From an uncultured bacterium (GTDB taxonomy: Bacteria > Cyanobacteriota > Vampirovibrionia > Gastranaerophilales > Gastranaerophilaceae), in contig CADCPD010000068.1 of NCBI GenBank assembly GCA_902803265.1, positions 1-9,445 of the forward strand: a stretch of DNA of 9,445 nt. The letters are read 5' to 3'. The notes beneath the pieces were generated by a model. It worked only from the letters and a program-made list of their open reading frames with translations, made no database searches and was not told where the DNA came from. Position numbers and translations under genes: made by a program. Positions 6,654-9,445 of the stretch are shown here, piece by piece (positions within the stretch are counted from its first letter, which is position 1; each line of letters opens with the position of its first letter).

Positions 6654-6687
6654 AAAAGAAGGCTTTTGAACAAAGCCTTCTTTTTTA
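6651..6687 (+). terminator. Intrinsic terminator of the rpsE-secY operon
   Basis: A perfect 16-bp stem (6651-6666 with 6672-6687, core GAAGGCTTT/AAAGCCTTC) has a 5-nt TGAAC loop and a six-T run (6681-6686). The left arm starts at the secY stop codon itself, so there is essentially no 3' untranslated region. Confidence 0.93.
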
Positions 6688-6699
6688 CTAAAATTATAT

Positions 6700-6728
6700 T
6701 TGACTAAAAAAAATGTTTAAAATATAAT
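6700..6728 (+). promoter_or_regulatory. Promoter of tRNA-Gly
   Basis: TTGACT (6700-6705) and a perfect TATAAT (6723-6728) are 17 bp apart. The predicted start near 6735 is about 17 nt before the mature tRNA. This is the closest match to a sigma-70 consensus in the window. Confidence 0.78.
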
Positions 6729-6751
6729 AAAGAAGAACTAAATAGCAATGA

Positions 6752-6827
6752 GCGGAAGTAACTCAATTGGTAGAGTCCCTGCCTTCCAAGCAGGTTGTTG
6801 CGGGTCCGAGTCCCGTCTTCCGCTCCA
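6752..6827 (+). tRNA. tRNA-Gly (anticodon TCC), CCA encoded
   Basis: The 76-nt cloverleaf has acceptor GCGGAAG/CTTCCGC, D stem ACTC/GAGT with loop AATTGGTA, anticodon stem CCTGC/GCAGG with loop CTTCCAA, and an encoded CCA. The anticodon TCC reads GGA and GGG and possibly other Gly codons. The T loop reads TCCGAGT, so position 55 is C instead of the near-universal T (pseudouridine), and the T stem has a G-T pair at 49-65. It carries its own promoter and terminator. Confidence 0.95.
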
Positions 6828-6833
6828 TTTTTG

Positions 6834-6859
6834 TAAGAGCTTCGGCTCTTATTTTGTTT
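6834..6859 (+). terminator. Intrinsic terminator after tRNA-Gly
   Basis: A 7-bp stem TAAGAGC/GCTCTTA (6834-6840 with 6845-6851) is capped by a UUCG tetraloop closed by C-G, an extra-stable loop. It is followed by TTTTGTTT. The stem is short, but position and tail fit a terminator for the tRNA unit. Confidence 0.75.
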
Positions 6860-6868
6860 GTTAAGCTA

Positions 6869-6920
6869 TTGAATATATAAAACATTTACTATAAAATTAA
6901 AATACTTTAATTTGGGGAAG
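6869..6920 (+). promoter_or_regulatory. sbcD promoter and ribosome binding site
   Basis: TTGAAT (6869-6874) and TAAAAT (6892-6897) have 17-bp spacing, placing the transcript start near 6904. GGGGAAG (6914-6920) ends 2 nt before the ATG at 6923 and is the likely ribosome binding site, though close. I see no LexA-type operator in this short region. Confidence 0.6.
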
Positions 6921-6922
6921 AA

Positions 6923-8047
6923 ATGAAATTATTACACATTAGTGATTTACACTTAGGTAAAAAATTAAAAGGGTATTCTCTGTTAGATGATCAAAGATTT
7001 ATTCTTAATCAAATATTTGATACAGCAAAAGAAAATAATATTGACGGGATTATAATTGCAGGAGATATTTATGATGTTTCTATTCCGTCTACAGAGGCTA
7101 TAAATCTTTTCGATAAATTTATAACTCAATTAAGCAATGAAAATATAGCATGTTATGCTGTAAGCGGTAATCACGACAATATTTACAGAGTTACATTCGG
7201 TTCTGATATTATGGCAAAAGGTAACATTCACTTTGCAAAAAAATATTCAGGAAATATAACTCCTATACAAGCTGATGAAAACACATTTATTTGGCTTTTA
7301 CCTTTTATAAGACCAATGGATGTAAGAGAATTTTATCCGGATTTTACAAACAGCAGTTACGAAGAAATGATGCAAAATGTTATGAAAAATCTTTCTGTTG
7401 ATGAATCTAAAATAAATATTTTAGTAGCACATCAATTTGTAACCTGCAATGGTAAACAACCTGAAAGAACAGAATCTGAAACAGTTTCTTTAGGTACATT
7501 AGATAATATTGATATCTCTAATTTTGAAAAATTTGATTATGTAGCACTTGGGCATTTGCATAAATCACAGGCAATGGGAAAAGATACCATACGATATGGA
7601 GGTTCGCCGCTAAAATATTCTTTTTCTGAAAAAGATGATAAAAAATCAATGGTTTTATTAAATATCGAAAATAAAACCATAAATATAGAAAAAATCCCGT
7701 ATAAACCTTTAAGAGACATGCAGGAAATTGAGGGCAAATTTGAAAATATACAAAAACTTTCGCCATCCGATGATTACATAAAAATAATTTTAAATGATGA
7801 AAACTATATTCTTGATGTAAAAAGCAAATTGGAAACAATATTTCCAAACGTAATGGAAATATCATACAACAATATTGCATCACGTGAAAATCAAGACCTC
7901 TCGCTAATTGATACAACAGAAAAATATTCACCTATGGATTTGTTTAAAACATTCTATAAACAACAGCAAAACCAGGATTTAAACGACGAACAGGAAAAAA
8001 TAATTTCTGATATTTTTAAAGATTTAAATATGGAGGTAGAAGAATGA
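6923..8047 (+). CDS. sbcD: Exonuclease subunit SbcD (Mre11-type nuclease)
   Basis: SbcD is the Mn-dependent nuclease subunit of the SbcCD complex, which opens hairpins and cleans protein-blocked or broken DNA ends. The 374 residues are in the family range. All metallophosphoesterase motifs are present in order: SDLHLG (D8, H10), GDIYD (D48), SGNHD (N83, H84), AHQF (H170) and GHLHKSQ (H211, H213). The capping domain follows from about 250, and the C-terminal part (about 335-374) would bind the SbcC coiled-coil base. The ATG has GGGGAAG just upstream and a good promoter. Its stop overlaps the sbcC start (ATGA), the usual sbcDC arrangement, so the two subunits are translationally coupled. Confidence 0.97.
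   Translation: MKLLHISDLHLGKKLKGYSLLDDQRFILNQIFDTAKENNIDGIIIAGDIYDVSIPSTEAINLFDKFITQLSNENIACYAVSGNHDNIYRVTFGSDIMAKGNIHFAKKYSGNITPIQADENTFIWLLPFIRPMDVREFYPDFTNSSYEEMMQNVMKNLSVDESKINILVAHQFVTCNGKQPERTESETVSLGTLDNIDISNFEKFDYVALGHLHKSQAMGKDTIRYGGSPLKYSFSEKDDKKSMVLLNIENKTINIEKIPYKPLRDMQEIEGKFENIQKLSPSDDYIKIILNDENYILDVKSKLETIFPNVMEISYNNIASRENQDLSLIDTTEKYSPMDLFKTFYKQQQNQDLNDEQEKIISDIFKDLNMEVEE
8032..8036 (+). promoter_or_regulatory. Ribosome binding site of sbcC
   Basis: GGAGG, inside the last codons of sbcD, ends 7 nt before the sbcC ATG at 8044. It is the best Shine-Dalgarno match in the window and fixes the sbcC start at the ATGA overlap. Confidence 0.88.
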
Positions 8048-9445
8048 AACCTCTAAAATTAACTCTTAATGCTTTTGGACCTTATGTTACTGAAACGACT
8101 ATTGATTTTAGCCAATTTGGTGATAACGGTTTATACTTAATTACCGGAGACACAGGTGCCGGTAAAACTACAATATTTGATGCAATTAGTTTTGCTCTAT
8201 ACGGCGAAGCTAGTGGTTCAGTCAGAGCAGCAAAATCTTTACGAAGCGATTTCGCAACAGAAGATAACAAAACCTACGTAGAACTAGATTTTATAAACCA
8301 TGGTGACAAATATTTTGTCAGACGAAACGCAGCATACAAAAGAATAAACAAAAACGGTAATGAAACACCAGTTCAAGAAGAGGTTCTTTTAAGACTCCCC
8401 AATGGCGAAACAATAACAGACAGAAATGATGTTAATACAAAAATAAAAGACTTGTTAGGCATTGATAAAAAACAATTTTCTCAAATCGTTATGATAGCAC
8501 AAGGCGAATTTCAAAAACTTTTACATGCTACAACCGAAGAAAGAATGAAAATTTTCAGAAAAATATTTAATACAGAATATTATGAAACTTTCCAAAATAT
8601 TTTAGCTTCAAAAGTTAAAACTGAATACGGAAAAATTGATGATACGAGAAATTCAATTTTACAATATATTGAAGGAATTAAAACCGACGACACAACCTCA
8701 GACCTAAATGAAGTTAAACAAAAAGCCCTATCAAATATCTACAATATAAACGAGTTATTAACTATATTGAATAATAGAAATAATGAAGATTTTGATGTTA
8801 TAAAAAATATTAAAGACGAAATCATAGAAAAGCAAAATGTAAAAACAGACATTGATAAAAATATCAAAGCAGCAGAAATTATTGAATCTAGTAAACAAAA
8901 ATTACAAGAATTAATAACACAAATTCCTGAATTAGAAAAAATATTAAAAGACAGCGAAGATAATTATGACTCAGTAAAAGCAAAAAATGAACCTGAAATC
9001 AAAAACCTAATTGCATCAATATCAAAATATGATGAAGAAAAAGATGAATACGAAAAACTTGAAAAATTAGAAAAAGATTTGAACAATAAAACAAAAGAAA
9101 AAGATACTCTGCTTTTGAATTTAGAAAAAATAGAAAAAGAATTTGAAGAATTAAAAATCAAAAACGAAGAAAATGAAAAAGAATTGACTTCTTACCAAAA
9201 TACAGATGTTGATTTAGAAAAAATAACAAACAATTTAAAAGATAATAAGAATAAAAAAGAATTCTTGGATAATTTAGAAAAAAATTTGTCAGAATATAAT
9301 ACTAATAAAGAAAAACAAACTAAAGAAAAAGAAATTCTAAAAAACTTGCTGGAGGACTACACAAGTTTTGATTTAGCTTACACAAAAGCATATACAACTT
9401 TTATGTCAAATCAATCAGGGCTCATTGCAGAAACATTAGAAAACG
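8044..9445 (+). CDS. sbcC: Exonuclease subunit SbcC (SMC/Rad50-like ATPase), 3' end outside the window
   Basis: SbcC is the Rad50-like ATPase that clamps DNA and controls SbcD. The frame stays open for 467 codons to the window edge. It starts MKPLKLTLNAFGPY, has Walker A GDTGAGKT (35-42) and the Q-loop segment MIAQGEFQKLL (Q153), then SbcC-typical ERMKIFRKIFNTEYYETFQ (166-184). From about residue 185 it is a long Lys/Glu/Asn-rich coiled coil, the ascending arm. The last residues (FMSNQSGLIAETLEN) match the stretch that in SbcC proteins directly precedes the CPVCG zinc hook, so roughly half the protein lies beyond the window. Expected but unseen are the hook, the descending coil and the C-terminal Walker B/signature motif. 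The start overlaps the sbcD stop. Confidence 0.96.
   Translation, partial: MKPLKLTLNAFGPYVTETTIDFSQFGDNGLYLITGDTGAGKTTIFDAISFALYGEASGSVRAAKSLRSDFATEDNKTYVELDFINHGDKYFVRRNAAYKRINKNGNETPVQEEVLLRLPNGETITDRNDVNTKIKDLLGIDKKQFSQIVMIAQGEFQKLLHATTEERMKIFRKIFNTEYYETFQNILASKVKTEYGKIDDTRNSILQYIEGIKTDDTTSDLNEVKQKALSNIYNINELLTILNNRNNEDFDVIKNIKDEIIEKQNVKTDIDKNIKAAEIIESSKQKLQELITQIPELEKILKDSEDNYDSVKAKNEPEIKNLIASISKYDEEKDEYEKLEKLEKDLNNKTKEKDTLLLNLEKIEKEFEELKIKNEENEKELTSYQNTDVDLEKITNNLKDNKNKKEFLDNLEKNLSEYNTNKEKQTKEKEILKNLLEDYTSFDLAYTKAYTTFMSNQSGLIAETLEN

Noticed and set aside
7518..8270. Minus-strand frames across sbcD and the sbcC start (7518-7931, 7537-7737, 8082-8270)
   Set aside because: They overlap conserved SbcD/SbcC motifs on the other strand, including the GHLH motif and Walker A, and have no start signals.
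8964..9161. Minus-strand Ser/Phe-rich frame of 65 codons
   Set aside because: The composition is simply the complement of the Lys/Glu-rich coiled coil of SbcC.
1..9445. Mobile elements, CRISPR arrays, toxin-antitoxin pairs or phage genes
   Set aside because: No transposase, integrase, regularly spaced repeats or terminal inverted repeats were seen; every sizeable gene is housekeeping except the hydrolase.

Overview
The window is strongly AT-rich, gene-dense bacterial chromosome with ordinary housekeeping content. Three things suggest a non-photosynthetic relative of cyanobacteria, such as Vampirovibrionia/'Melainabacteria' (for example Gastranaerophilales). These are a cyanobacterial-style ClpC, an S5 core with the cyanobacterial wording (VVQIRRVTKVVKGGKKLSF), and a tRNA-Glu of the cyanobacterial/plastid type. 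A complete rpmD (L30), which I understand cyanobacteria and plastids lack, argues against a true cyanobacterium. The lineage is inferred from sequence character and recall, not from a database search.

Layout. Minus strand: clpC (165-2648) has its own promoter and ribosome binding site, and an intrinsic terminator at 107-145. Back-to-back with its promoter is a plus-strand promoter driving tRNA-Glu(TTC) (2774-2849), which ends at a perfect-stem terminator. Next is an exported alpha/beta hydrolase (2912-3697), then a 179-bp spacer holding a candidate promoter and a candidate structured leader. After that comes a short ribosomal-protein/translocase operon, rpsE-rpmD-rplO-secY (3877-6653), closed by a terminator whose stem begins in the secY stop codon. 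A well-formed promoter then drives tRNA-Gly(TCC) (6752-6827), which has its own UUCG terminator. The last unit is sbcD-sbcC (6923 to the window edge), with a good promoter and an ATGA start/stop overlap; sbcC is cut off just before the expected zinc hook.

How they work together. rpsE, rpmD and rplO make ribosome parts and secY makes the protein-conducting channel; this is the central block of the classical spc operon, here without its usual flanks. clpC (protein unfoldase) and sbcCD (DNA end processing) are independent units. The hydrolase is the only clearly lineage-specific gene. I see no insertion sequence, prophage, CRISPR array or defence island, and nothing that qualifies as a new multi-gene system. 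The most unusual items are the acidic N-terminal extension of S5, the detached spc block, the possible rpsE leader structure, and the non-standard T-arm features of both tRNAs.
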